A stretch of DNA of 64,000 bases, taken from the NCBI RefSeq assembly GCF_009882935.1, contig NZ_WTVA01000001.1, forward strand, positions 372,001 through 436,000. Direction: 5' to 3'. Below the pieces are notes generated by a model. It searched no databases, was not told where the DNA came from, and worked only from the letters and a program-made list of their open reading frames with translations. The translations under genes and the position numbers were made by a program. Source of the stretch: Sneathiella chungangensis (GTDB lineage: Bacteria; Pseudomonadota; Alphaproteobacteria; Sneathiellales; Sneathiellaceae). Positions 15,763 to 24,400 of this stretch are shown here, one piece after another. The first letter of the stretch is position 1. Each line of letters starts with the position of its first letter.

Positions 15763-16824
15763 ATAGCCGCTTTTGTTGATGTATTTCTGATGCTGTTGCT
15801 GATTGCCGGTGCCCTGGCGGTCCTGTCGGTGCGCAATCTGTTCGTCGCAACGATGCTCCTTGGTATCGTCAGCTTCACCATGGCGCTGATATTCATCAGC
15901 CTCGACGCCGTCGACGTCGCCTTTACCGAAGCCGCCGTCGGCGCCGGCATCAGCACGGTTCTCTATATCGGCACCCTTGCCCTTGTCGGATCTCAGGAAC
16001 GCGAGAAATCGAAATTTGCGCCCGGCCCTCTCGCGGTCTGTCTTGCGGTCGGCGCCGTGCTTTATTACGCAACCTATGAAATGCCGCGCTATGGCCAGCC
16101 GGACAACCCCGTCCATACCCATGTGGCCCCCCGTTACATCGAGGATAGCCCGACGGAAATAGGCGTTCCGAATATGGTAACGTCGGTTCTGGCGAGTTAT
16201 CGTGGCTATGATACCTTTGGCGAGACAACCGTGATCTTTACGGCCGGGATCGGCGTGTTATTGATCTTGCGGCAACGGCGTCGGCGCAAAAAAGAGGTAA
16301 CGACGGAGGACCCGCCGCTCCGGGACGGCAAGGGCGGCAGCATTAGCGGGCTAGGAAGCGCGCACGATCTTGTCCCGCATGTCATATCAAAGCTGCTGGT
16401 GCCCTTCATTTTCGTATTTGCGCTTTATGTGCAGTTCCATGGCGATTACGGCCCGGGTGGCGGATTTCAGGCTGGGGTGATTTTTGCCGCCGGAATTATC
16501 CTCTATGCGCTTGTTTTCGGTCTTGATTTCGCACGGGCGGTTGTCAATGAAAAGGCGATCCTTTTTCTTATTTCCGCCGGCGTTTTACTATATGGCGGCG
16601 TTGGCGTCGTGAGCATGCTGCTGGGTGGAAACTTCCTCGACTACAATGTCCTGTCAAGTGACCCCGTCGCCGGACAGCATCTTGGCATTCTGCTCGTCGA
16701 ACTTGGCGTCGGCATAACGGTGACGGCGGCGATGCTGGCGATTTTCTATGCGTTTGTCGGCCGGCCGGAATTACTGATCGAGACATCGACGAATGCGGAA
16801 CAGCCGGGGAAGGAGAGAAACTGA
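15763..16824 (+). CDS. mrpB: DUF4040-MnhB fusion subunit of Mrp antiporter; start appears to be ATA
   Basis: About 353 aa. The N-terminal third is a DUF4040/MbhD domain, equivalent to the C-terminal part of MrpA (VDVAFTEAAVGAGISTVLYIGTLAL). A loop and a membrane segment follow, and a basic linker (RQRRRRKK, about residue 170) leads to an MnhB domain (LYVQFHGDYGPGGGFQAGVI). The expected N-terminus, AAFVDVFLMLLLIAGALAVL, is preceded by ATA at 15763, with GAGGGG ending 8 nt upstream. The first ATG (15790) has no Shine-Dalgarno and removes nine conserved-looking residues. No ATG, GTG or TTG exists between them. The stop overlaps mrpC by one base. Confidence 0.88.
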   Translation: MAAFVDVFLMLLLIAGALAVLSVRNLFVATMLLGIVSFTMALIFISLDAVDVAFTEAAVGAGISTVLYIGTLALVGSQEREKSKFAPGPLAVCLAVGAVLYYATYEMPRYGQPDNPVHTHVAPRYIEDSPTEIGVPNMVTSVLASYRGYDTFGETTVIFTAGIGVLLILRQRRRRKKEVTTEDPPLRDGKGGSISGLGSAHDLVPHVISKLLVPFIFVFALYVQFHGDYGPGGGFQAGVIFAAGIILYALVFGLDFARAVVNEKAILFLISAGVLLYGGVGVVSMLLGGNFLDYNVLSSDPVAGQHLGILLVELGVGITVTAAMLAIFYAFVGRPELLIETSTNAEQPGKERN

Positions 16825-17189
16825 TGTCCTTCGGCTTCTTCAATTACTGGATTTTCATCATCCTGCTGATGATCGGCCTGTACACGGTGATGAGCCGGTC
16901 CAATCTTGTGAAAAAGATGATTGGGCTCTCGCTCTTTCAGATTTCCGTCTTCCTCTTTTACATCAGCATGGGCAAGATCGACGGCGGCACCGCCCCGATC
17001 GTTGTCGAAACCGGCGCCGATGGGATGGCGCCCGTATATTCCAACCCGTTGCCGCACGTGCTGATCCTCACGGCCATTGTGGTCGGCATCGCGACGACGG
17101 CGCTGGGCCTGTCCCTTGTGGTGCGTATCCGGGAAACCTTTGGAACCATTGACGAAGATGAAATCCTCGAAATGGAGGACAAGGACTGA
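16824..17189 (+). CDS. mrpC: Mrp-type antiporter subunit C (NuoK-like)
   Basis: A 121-aa NuoK/MnhC-like protein with three membrane segments. Family features include SNLVKKMIGLSLFQISVFLF (about residues 30-49) and NPLPHVLILTAIVVGIATTALGLSLVVRI (about 73-101), and an acidic tail DEDEILEMEDKD. It is homologous to the complex I subunit next to the first proton channel. The gap to the next gene is one base. Confidence 0.93.
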   Translation: MSFGFFNYWIFIILLMIGLYTVMSRSNLVKKMIGLSLFQISVFLFYISMGKIDGGTAPIVVETGADGMAPVYSNPLPHVLILTAIVVGIATTALGLSLVVRIRETFGTIDEDEILEMEDKD

Positions 17190-17190
17190 C

Positions 17191-18687
17191 ATGACCGCGT
17201 TGAGTTCCCAGTTCCCGATCATCGTCGCGATCGTCCCTCTCCTGGCGGCGCCTATCTGCGCGCTTTTCCGCGGCACAACCTTGCCCTGGGCGATTACGAC
17301 AATCATCAGCGGCATTACATTCTACGTTAGCATCCAGCTCATGATCGCCGTCATACAGGGCGGTCCGATTTCCTATGAACTTGGCGGATGGGCGCCCCCC
17401 TGGGGCATTGAATATGTCGTCGATCTGTTAAGCGGCTTCATGCTGATACTGATCAGCGCAATCAGTACAGGCGTTCTGCTGTTTAGCCGCGAGAGCATCA
17501 CCCGGGAAGTGCCGGACCATCAGCTGGGCCTGTTTTTCGCCGCTTACCTGCTCGCGCTCACCGGCATGCTGGGAATTTGCATCACGGGCGACGCCTTCAA
17601 CGTTTTCGTCTTTCTCGAGATCATGTCGCTCTCCTCCTACGCGCTTATCGCCATGGGCGCGAATGAGGACCGCCGCGCCCTTACCGCCGCCTTCCAGTAT
17701 CTCATTATCGGAACCGTCGGCGCGTCATTCTACCTGATCGGCGTTGGCCTCATCTATATGATGACCGGCACATTGAATATTGCGGATATCGCCGCGCGCT
17801 TTCCCGAAATCGAAGGCGCCCGCCCGATACTGGCGGCCGCCGGGTTTATCGTTATCGGACTGGCGATCAAGCTGGCGCTCTTTCCCTTTCATGTCTGGCT
17901 GCCGAACAGCTATACCTATGCCCCCAGTATCATAACCGCCTTTTTCGCCGGAACCGCGACCAAGGTTGGGGTTTATTTGCTGATCCGGTTTATTTTCACG
18001 GTGTTCGGCGTGAACTATAGCTTCGGCGGCCTTGAGCTTACGGATATCCTGCTGCCGCTTGCGGTTCTCGGGTTTCTGTCGATGTCAGTCGTGGCGATTT
18101 ACCAGACGAATATCAAGCGGCTGCTCGCCTATTCCAGCGTTGCCCAACTCGGATATATTATTCTCGGAATTGCCCTTGCCAGCGAATCCGGCCTGATGGC
18201 GACAATCGTGCATATTTTCAATCATGCCATCGTCAAGTCGGGGCTGTTCCTCTCCGTCGGCTGCATGTTCTATGTCGCGGGATCGGTTTACCTCAAGGAT
18301 CTCCACGGGATCGGGCGACGGATGCCGGTCACTACCTTCGGCTTTGTTCTCGGCGGCCTCGGATTGATCGGCGTTCCGCTGACGCCCGGCTTTATCAGCA
18401 AATGGTACCTCGTCGTTGCCTCGATTGAACATGGCGGCGTTATCGGCTATGGCCTTGTCGCCCTTCTGATGGTCTCAAGCCTGCTGGCGGTGATCTATAT
18501 CTGGCGCGTCGTCGAGGTCGCCTATTTCCGCGATATCCCCGAAGGGGCCGAAAAAAAGGAAGCCCCCCTGTCGATGCTCGTCCCGACCTGGCTTTTCATC
18601 GCCGCAAGCTTCTATTTCGGGATTGAGACGACGTTCAACGTCGGGATTGCGAAGGCGACGGCCGCCTTCCTGATGGGGGGATCGTAA
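17191..18687 (+). CDS. mrpD: Mrp antiporter subunit D-like, copy 1 (proton_antipo_M family)
   Basis: A 498-aa, about 14-TM NuoL/M/N-like subunit. It shows a Glu in TM5 (FVFLEIMSLSSYALIA), a Lys in TM7 (IKLALFPFHVWLPNSYTYAP) and a broken-helix Lys region near FNHAIVKSGLF, matching ion-translocating residues in MrpD. The start at 17191 follows GGAGGACAAGGACTGAC. It is the first of three paralogous channel subunits in the operon. Confidence 0.93.
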   Translation: MTALSSQFPIIVAIVPLLAAPICALFRGTTLPWAITTIISGITFYVSIQLMIAVIQGGPISYELGGWAPPWGIEYVVDLLSGFMLILISAISTGVLLFSRESITREVPDHQLGLFFAAYLLALTGMLGICITGDAFNVFVFLEIMSLSSYALIAMGANEDRRALTAAFQYLIIGTVGASFYLIGVGLIYMMTGTLNIADIAARFPEIEGARPILAAAGFIVIGLAIKLALFPFHVWLPNSYTYAPSIITAFFAGTATKVGVYLLIRFIFTVFGVNYSFGGLELTDILLPLAVLGFLSMSVVAIYQTNIKRLLAYSSVAQLGYIILGIALASESGLMATIVHIFNHAIVKSGLFLSVGCMFYVAGSVYLKDLHGIGRRMPVTTFGFVLGGLGLIGVPLTPGFISKWYLVVASIEHGGVIGYGLVALLMVSSLLAVIYIWRVVEVAYFRDIPEGAEKKEAPLSMLVPTWLFIAASFYFGIETTFNVGIAKATAAFLMGGS

Positions 18688-18688
18688 G

Positions 18689-20197
18689 ATGATGTTTACC
18701 CTCGAAACTCATGTCCTCCTCTCCCTGATCATTCCGCTTTTGGGCGCGATCGGTATCGCCCTCACCTCATCCGTTCCGAATATCCGCGAGACGGTCACGC
18801 TCGTGACCTCCGTGCTGCTGTGTCTCAATGTCTTCAGCCTCCTACCCGGGATCATGAACGGCGCGGAACCGGCTGTCCTGCTGGCGGAAATCGTCCCCGA
18901 TATTGGCCTCGCGCTCAAGGTCGAGCCCCTTGGCATGACGTTTGCCGCCGTCGCCTCGTCCCTTTGGATCATCAATTCGATCTATTCCATCGGCTATATG
19001 CGCGGCAACAACGAACCGCGCCAGACCGGATTTTATATCTGCTTCGCCATCGCCATCGCCGCCACAATGGGCGTGGCGTTCTCCGGCAACCTGCTGACGC
19101 TTTTCGTCTTCTACGAGGTTTTGACACTCTCGACCTATCCGCTGGTCACCCATAAAAAGAATGCCGATGCGCTGAAGGGCGGCCGGATCTACCTCGGCAT
19201 CCTGATCGGCACCTCCATCGGGCTCTTTCTGCCGGCGATCATCTGGACCTGGACGCTGGCGGGCACGGTCAATTTCGTGAAGGGCGGCATTCTCGAGGGC
19301 CATGCGAGCGCCGGCGTCACAGGCGTTCTGCTGTTCCTCTTTATGTACGGGATCGGCAAGGCGGCCCTGATGCCCATCCATCGCTGGCTGCCGGCCGCGA
19401 TGGTGGCCCCCACCCCGGTCAGCGCGCTGCTTCATGCGGTGGCCGTCGTGAAGGCGGGCGTCTTTGCGGTATTGAAAGTCGTGATCTATATCTTCGGGAT
19501 AGATTTTCTCACGACGACCGGTGCGGCGGAATGGCTCACCTGGGTCGCCGCCTATACCCTGATTGCCGCCTCCGTCGTGGCGCTCACCAAGGATAACCTG
19601 AAAGCCCGGCTCGCCTACTCGACCATCAGCCAGCTTGCTTATGTCGTGCTCGGCGCCTCCATGGCGACGTCAATGGCGGTGGCCGGCGGCGCCTTGCAAA
19701 TCGTTATGCATGCCTTCGGCAAGATCACCCTCTTCTTCTGTGCCGGCGCCATCTATACCGCCGTACATAAAACGGAAATCAGCGATATGCGCGGCCTCGG
19801 CCGACAGATGCCGGTCACTTTTATCGCCTTCCTGATCGGCTCGCTCAGCATCATCGGCCTTCCGCCGCTCGGCGGGAGCTGGAGCAAATTTTACCTGATG
19901 CTCGGCGCGGCGGAAGCGGACGAAATCTACCTGATGATCGTGCTGCTGGTCAGTTCGCTTCTCAATATTGCCTATCTGCTGCCGATCGTCGCCCGTGGCT
20001 TCTTCTATCCGCCGCTCGGGCAGAGTGACGAACCGGTGCCGGTCGGATATGAAAAATCCGACTTTTCATGGCGGAATATCCAGGAGGCTCCCCTATTTTG
20101 TGTATTGCCGCCTGTCCTGACCGCCCTGGCCTGTGTGGTCCTTTTCTTCCTTGCGGACCCGATCGTCAGGCTGATCGAACCCATTTTGACGCCATAG
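18689..20197 (+). CDS. Mrp antiporter subunit D-like, copy 2
   Basis: A 502-aa paralogue of the preceding gene with the same fold: FVFYEVLTLSTYPLVTHKK (TM5 Glu followed by Lys), GKAALMPIHRWLPAAMVAPTPVSALLHAVAVVKAG and VMHAFGKITLFFCAGAI. The HAVAVVKAG stretch is characteristic of NuoL/MrpA-like subunits, so this one may supply the MrpA-type channel function that is otherwise absent. It starts one base after the previous stop. Confidence 0.9.
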   Translation: MMFTLETHVLLSLIIPLLGAIGIALTSSVPNIRETVTLVTSVLLCLNVFSLLPGIMNGAEPAVLLAEIVPDIGLALKVEPLGMTFAAVASSLWIINSIYSIGYMRGNNEPRQTGFYICFAIAIAATMGVAFSGNLLTLFVFYEVLTLSTYPLVTHKKNADALKGGRIYLGILIGTSIGLFLPAIIWTWTLAGTVNFVKGGILEGHASAGVTGVLLFLFMYGIGKAALMPIHRWLPAAMVAPTPVSALLHAVAVVKAGVFAVLKVVIYIFGIDFLTTTGAAEWLTWVAAYTLIAASVVALTKDNLKARLAYSTISQLAYVVLGASMATSMAVAGGALQIVMHAFGKITLFFCAGAIYTAVHKTEISDMRGLGRQMPVTFIAFLIGSLSIIGLPPLGGSWSKFYLMLGAAEADEIYLMIVLLVSSLLNIAYLLPIVARGFFYPPLGQSDEPVPVGYEKSDFSWRNIQEAPLFCVLPPVLTALACVVLFFLADPIVRLIEPILTP

Positions 20198-20208
20198 GGG
20201 TGAAACAG

Positions 20209-20481
20209 ATGTCAAACCCGGATGATGAGAAAAAATACTGGCTGGATGATCCGAAGAATATCGACAAGGTTTTTTACGGCGTGCTTGTGATTTGCGCGCT
20301 GGTCGCCCTGCCGGATGTGCTCGCTCTTCTCAATATTCTCTACCACAAGCATATTGAATTCGAATTCGAGAATATCTTCGAGTTTTACTCCCTTTACGGC
20401 CTGATCTGCTATGTCGGCCTCGTCTTGATCGCCAAGAAACTTCGTAAAGTGTTGATGCGGGATGAGGACTATTATGATTGA
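20209..20481 (+). CDS. Small membrane protein inside the Mrp operon (90 aa), function unknown
   Basis: A 90-aa protein with an acidic N-terminus (SNPDDEKKYWLDDPKNIDKV), a first membrane segment (about residues 24-44), a second (about 64-82) and a charged end (DEDYYD). The start at 20209 has GGGGTGAAAC upstream. It overlaps the next gene by 8 bp, so it is a true operon member. Its place between two channel subunits suggests a structural subunit of the antiporter. I do not recognise a named domain. Confidence 0.75.
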   Translation: MSNPDDEKKYWLDDPKNIDKVFYGVLVICALVALPDVLALLNILYHKHIEFEFENIFEFYSLYGLICYVGLVLIAKKLRKVLMRDEDYYD

Positions 20482-22189
20482 AGGTCTAAATCCCGGTTTT
20501 ATCCTGATATTTGGCGCCCTTCTGGTACCGCTCACCAGTGGGATTGTCCGCTCGATCCTGCTTCTCACGCTACCGGTTCTCGCGCTTGTACAGATCTATA
20601 CGCTTGGCCTTGGAACCTGGGGACATTACGACTTTCTCGGCCTCTCGATCGAGCTGACGCGCATCGATCCGCTGGCCCGGATATTCGGGACCGTATTCTG
20701 CCTCGCGGCGTTCATGGGCATGATCTATGCGCTGCATGTGAAGGACACCGTTCAGCATTTCGTTGCGCTCATCTATATCGGTTCGGCCATCGGCGCGGTG
20801 TTCGCCGGCGATATGATCACCCTCTTTGTGTTCTGGGAACTGACGGCGATTTCCTCCGTTTTCCTGATCTGGGCGAGCCGTACGGAGCGCGCCTACAAGG
20901 CGGGCATGCGCTACCTGATCATTCAGGTTTCCTCGGGCGTGATCCTGCTCGGCGGGATTATCCTCTATTATCAGGAGACCGGGTCGATTGCCTTCAACTA
21001 CATTGGCCTCACCGGCCTTGCAAGCGGCCTGATCCTGGTCGCCTTCGGGATCAAGAGCGCCTTTCCCTTCCTGCATAACTGGATGCAGGACGCCTATCCG
21101 GAGGCAACGGTTACCGGCACCGTGATTCTCTCGGCCTTCACGACGAAGCTCGCGATCTATACGCTCGCCCGGGCGTTTCCCGGCACCGATATCCTGATCC
21201 CGATCGGCGGCGCGATGACCGTTTTCCCGATATTTTACGCCGTGCTGGAGAACGACCTCCGCCGCGTTCTCGCCTATTCCCTCAACAACCAGCTTGGCTA
21301 TATGGTGATCGGCGTCGGTATCGGCACGGAACTGTCAATAAACGGGACGGCCGCCCATGCCTTCGCCCATATCATGTACAAAAGCCTTCTGTTCATGAGC
21401 ATGGGCGCGGTGTTGTTCCGGACCGGGACAATCAAGGCGTCGGAACTGGGGGGGCTGTATAAATCCATGCCGGTGACGATGGTCTTCTGCATCATCGGCG
21501 CGGTTTCCATCGCCGGCTTCCCGCTGACCGGCGGCTTCGTCTCGAAGGCCATGATCCAGTCCGCTGCGGCCGACGGCGGCATGATTGCGATCTGGCTCGT
21601 CATGCTGTTCGCAAGCGCGGGCGTGATGGATCATTCCGGCATCAAGGTTCCCTTCTTCACCTTCTTTGCCCATGACAGCGGTATCCGCGTCAAGGAGGCG
21701 CCGGTCAATATGCTGGTCGCGATGGGCTTTGCCGCCTTCTTCTGTATCGGCATCGGGGTTTTCCCGGACCTGCTCTATCAGTTATTACCGTATGAGCCGA
21801 CCTATCACCCCTATACCGCCGGCCATGTGATCACATCACTGCAATTGTTGCTATTTGCGGTACTCGCCTTCGCGCTTCTCATGCGCTACAAGGTCTATCC
21901 ACCGGAGCTGCGTTCGACGAACCTCGATTTCGACTGGTTCTACCGGGTGCCTCTGAAACGGCTGGCGCTGGCGGCCGGCCGGCTCATCGCCACCGTCTGG
22001 GCCTGGTTGCTTGGCATCGGAAGAGGTATCGTTGCCGGCATCATCGAAAAAACCGTCAATACGCATGGTGACGGCAAGGTTATGGCGCGCACCACGGCAT
22101 CAAGTACAGCGGTGATGATCATTGTCGCGGCGCTCGGTTTCGTTGTGGTGTTTTTCTACCGCTTTTTGCAACAACCTGTGCCGATGTAG
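20474..22189 (+). CDS. Mrp antiporter subunit D-like, copy 3 (proton_antipo_M family)
   Basis: About 571 aa from the ATG at 20474, preceded by GATGAGGAC. Channel motifs are FVFWELTAISSVFLIWASRT (TM5 Glu), FGIKSAFPFLHNWMQDAYPEA (TM7 Lys) and AHAFAHIMYKSLLFMSMGAVL. A C-terminal extension includes two more membrane helices (about residues 505-530 and 547-566). The N-terminal residues of a longer frame from 20462 lie within the previous gene. The gene ends 5 bp from the convergent Panacea-like gene. Confidence 0.9.
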   Translation: MIEGLNPGFILIFGALLVPLTSGIVRSILLLTLPVLALVQIYTLGLGTWGHYDFLGLSIELTRIDPLARIFGTVFCLAAFMGMIYALHVKDTVQHFVALIYIGSAIGAVFAGDMITLFVFWELTAISSVFLIWASRTERAYKAGMRYLIIQVSSGVILLGGIILYYQETGSIAFNYIGLTGLASGLILVAFGIKSAFPFLHNWMQDAYPEATVTGTVILSAFTTKLAIYTLARAFPGTDILIPIGGAMTVFPIFYAVLENDLRRVLAYSLNNQLGYMVIGVGIGTELSINGTAAHAFAHIMYKSLLFMSMGAVLFRTGTIKASELGGLYKSMPVTMVFCIIGAVSIAGFPLTGGFVSKAMIQSAAADGGMIAIWLVMLFASAGVMDHSGIKVPFFTFFAHDSGIRVKEAPVNMLVAMGFAAFFCIGIGVFPDLLYQLLPYEPTYHPYTAGHVITSLQLLLFAVLAFALLMRYKVYPPELRSTNLDFDWFYRVPLKRLALAAGRLIATVWAWLLGIGRGIVAGIIEKTVNTHGDGKVMARTTASSTAVMIIVAALGFVVVFFYRFLQQPVPM

Positions 22190-22194
22190 CGATG

Positions 22195-22806
22195 CTAGTT
22201 GAGAACCGGCCGGTCCTTGCTGACAATGCGCTTCTTCGGCATCCAGCGGGTGACCGAGCGACCGTCGGCGGTGAAACGGACTTCCTGTTTCGAATTGGGT
22301 GCCGCATCCAGAATTGATCGCCCCGTTCCGTCCAGCGACGGAGATAGCGGCGCGGCGCCGTCCTTTCCGGCGATGGCCGGAACGCCCCGTTTATACGCAG
22401 CCGCCATTTCAGAAAGCGTAATTTCCGAGTTTCTGCCCCGTGCTGCCGCCGAACGCAGCGCTGTATCCTGTGCAAGGATCACATCAAGCTCCGCCATTCC
22501 CTTGTCCCGCAGACCATCGAAAAAGGATTTCAGAAACGCTTCCACTTCCACGGTCGGCGACAGCGCCTTGCGGATGGTGAGGTTGTTCTCGAGAGCCAGA
22601 AAGATATCGGGTTCAATCGGTCCGGCCGCCGTTGCAAGGAAAGTCGCGGGCATAAGTTTTCGCTGTTTATGCGACGCGGCATAAAGCGCCTGGGCGAGAT
22701 AAAGCAGTTTCAGGAGGAACGGCGCCTCCTTGGCCTGGCTGGATGCCCATTTCTGGGCCTTGAGCCAGCATAAAACGTCAAATGTGGATCTGGTGGCAGG
22801 ACGCAT
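22195..22806 (-). CDS. Panacea-like (SocA-type) domain protein, orphan
   Basis: A 203-aa soluble protein. The N-terminal 70 residues (KEAPFLLKLLYLAQALYAAS, then LMPATFLATAAGPIEPDIFLALENN) resemble the Panacea/SocA domain, in which K-L-x-K-L-L-Y-x-A-Q is followed by a G-P-[IV]-x-P-[DE] motif. The C-terminal part has a basic end (TRWMPKKRIVSKDRP). Panacea domains are antitoxin neutralisation modules, but no toxin gene is adjacent: the neighbours are the Mrp operon and a PAS protein. It could be a diverged chromosomal adaptor. The family assignment is moderate. Confidence 0.55.
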   Translation of the reverse strand: MRPATRSTFDVLCWLKAQKWASSQAKEAPFLLKLLYLAQALYAASHKQRKLMPATFLATAAGPIEPDIFLALENNLTIRKALSPTVEVEAFLKSFFDGLRDKGMAELDVILAQDTALRSAAARGRNSEITLSEMAAAYKRGVPAIAGKDGAAPLSPSLDGTGRSILDAAPNSKQEVRFTADGRSVTRWMPKKRIVSKDRPVLN

Positions 22807-22856
22807 ACGGAAAATACTCTAATGATTGATACATAAGCCAAATTAGAGAGTAATGG

Positions 22857-22871
22857 TTAATCCGAGTTTAA
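22857..22871. promoter_or_regulatory. Candidate CtrA box between Panacea-like and PAS genes
   Basis: A perfect TTAA-N7-TTAA (spacer TCCGAGT) lies 50 bp upstream of the Panacea-like start and 155 bp upstream of the PAS gene. It fits the CtrA consensus. The rest of 22807-23025 is AT-rich with no gene visible. Confidence 0.4.
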
Positions 22872-23025
22872 CGTCGGGTGTTCTTCGTTGTGGGAATGCA
22901 ACAAAATAACCCGACGCAAGGTCAATAACGACAAAACACTACTTAAAAGAGAATAAATTGATTGCAAAATAATCTTTGCTAATATATGACTGAGCCGTTT
23001 TGTAACCCCACAGGAACGGTAGTAT

Positions 23026-23529
23026 ATGAGTACATTTACGACGTCTCTGTCGGACATCGCAAATCCGGCGCTCCGCGACCTTGTCCGTTATTGGCAGAAG
23101 TTGAAACCTGCGTCGGTCATCCCACATCGGCAGCAATTCAACCCCGTTGAAATACCGCATTGCCTGCGTTATATCATCCTCGTGGATGTCTGTGACGGCA
23201 CACCCCGATATTTTATCCGACTTGCCGGATCGTCGGTAAATCCCGTCTATCAGAAATCGGTGAGCGGGCAGTATCTGGAAGATATCCTGCGTGACGAAGA
23301 CCGTCCCGAAATTATTGCCCAATATGATTACTCGGTCATGCATCAGACACCGACTTACATGTCCAGCACGGCAATGGTGCCAAGCGGCAAGAGACTGTCC
23401 TATGAACGCGTCATCCTGCCGATGACGACGAACGGACGCACCGCCGACAAGTTACTGGTCGGCATAAATTTTTTCGACGTGAAACAGGATTTTATCGATC
23501 GTCCCGGGTTTAAATTAAAGCGCCGATAA
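23026..23529 (+). CDS. PAS-domain protein (PAS_5 family)
   Basis: A 167-aa protein consisting of one PAS_5-type sensory domain. Typical of the family are the N-terminal LRDLVRYWQKLKPASVIPHRQQF, ILVDVCDGTPRYFIRLAGSS, SGQYLEDIL and YERVILPMTTNGRTADKLLVG. Alphaproteobacteria have many such stand-alone proteins of unknown ligand and partner. AGGAACGG ends 7 nt before the start. No output domain is present, so it must act through a partner. Confidence 0.88.
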   Translation: MSTFTTSLSDIANPALRDLVRYWQKLKPASVIPHRQQFNPVEIPHCLRYIILVDVCDGTPRYFIRLAGSSVNPVYQKSVSGQYLEDILRDEDRPEIIAQYDYSVMHQTPTYMSSTAMVPSGKRLSYERVILPMTTNGRTADKLLVGINFFDVKQDFIDRPGFKLKRR

Positions 23530-23602
23530 CGGACTTGCTCTGTGCGGCTTACTTGGAGTAGGCTAACCCAAAGAACAAACACTTTGGCTCGGGAGACAGA
23601 TC

Positions 23603-24253
23603 ATGCAGATGAGCGGTGAAGAACTGATCAACGCATCGCGGGAGCAGGTTTGGAACGCCCTCAACGACCCTGAAATTCTCCGGCAAAGTATCCCCGGCTG
23701 CCAAACCGTTGAAAAGGTAAGCGATACGGAATTCACCGCGACGGTAAAAGTAAAGGTCGGGCCCGTCTCCGCCAATTTCAAGGGCGATGTCACGCTCAGC
23801 AATATTGATGCGCCCAACGGCTACACGATCACCGGTGAGGGCAAGGGCGGCGCGGCCGGTTTTGGCAAAGGCGGCGCGGACATCACCTTGAAGGACGCCG
23901 ATAATGGCACCTTGCTTTCCTACGACGTCAACGCGTCGGTGGGCGGAAAAATGGCGCAGATCGGATCGCGCCTGATCGACGGTACCGCGAAAAAGCTGGC
24001 CGGCGAATTCTTTGCGAAATTCAATGAACTAGTGAGTTCCGGACAGGAAGAGGCCGCTGCGGCACCTTTGGGCGCGGAACCCCCGGCGGAAGATGTGGCC
24101 GCCGCGGAAACACCCGCCCCCTCAAGTTCGGTGGAGGAACGCACGCCACCGCCCGCACAAAAGGAACCGTCGCCAACCTGGATGCGGCCCATCATACTCA
24201 TACCGCTTGGCATAATTGCCGCGATCATTCTGTTCTATCTTGCTGGCGACTAA
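23603..24253 (+). CDS. coxG: CoxG, SRPBCC-fold CO dehydrogenase subunit G, membrane-anchored
   Basis: A 216-aa protein. Residues 1-145 form the CoxG/SRPBCC domain (WNALNDPEILRQSIPGCQTVEK; GYTITGEGKGGAAGFGKGGAD). A Pro/Ala/Glu-rich linker and a C-terminal membrane helix (WMRPIILIPLGIIAAIILFY) follow. In Oligotropha, CoxG anchors CO dehydrogenase to the membrane; the tail fits that role. GGGAG lies 7 nt before the ATG. It is 147 bp upstream of coxS, so may have its own promoter. Confidence 0.9.
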   Translation: MQMSGEELINASREQVWNALNDPEILRQSIPGCQTVEKVSDTEFTATVKVKVGPVSANFKGDVTLSNIDAPNGYTITGEGKGGAAGFGKGGADITLKDADNGTLLSYDVNASVGGKMAQIGSRLIDGTAKKLAGEFFAKFNELVSSGQEEAAAAPLGAEPPAEDVAAAETPAPSSSVEERTPPPAQKEPSPTWMRPIILIPLGIIAAIILFYLAGD

Positions 24254-24400
24254 AGGGAGATAAGGAAAAAACTTTACAGGTCTTGACGGCGCGCTAGATC
24301 AGTTAGAAACTCGTGACCCAAGAACAACAACAGGCCGCCACGACGGTCTCGCAATTCGTTCAACATTTCACAAGATGTTAGATCAAGGGAGGAAGATCAT

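Noticed and set aside
15790-16824. ATG 15790 as the start of the DUF4040-MnhB gene
   Set aside because: There is no Shine-Dalgarno before it and it cuts the first membrane helix, while GAGGGG is ideally placed for 15763.
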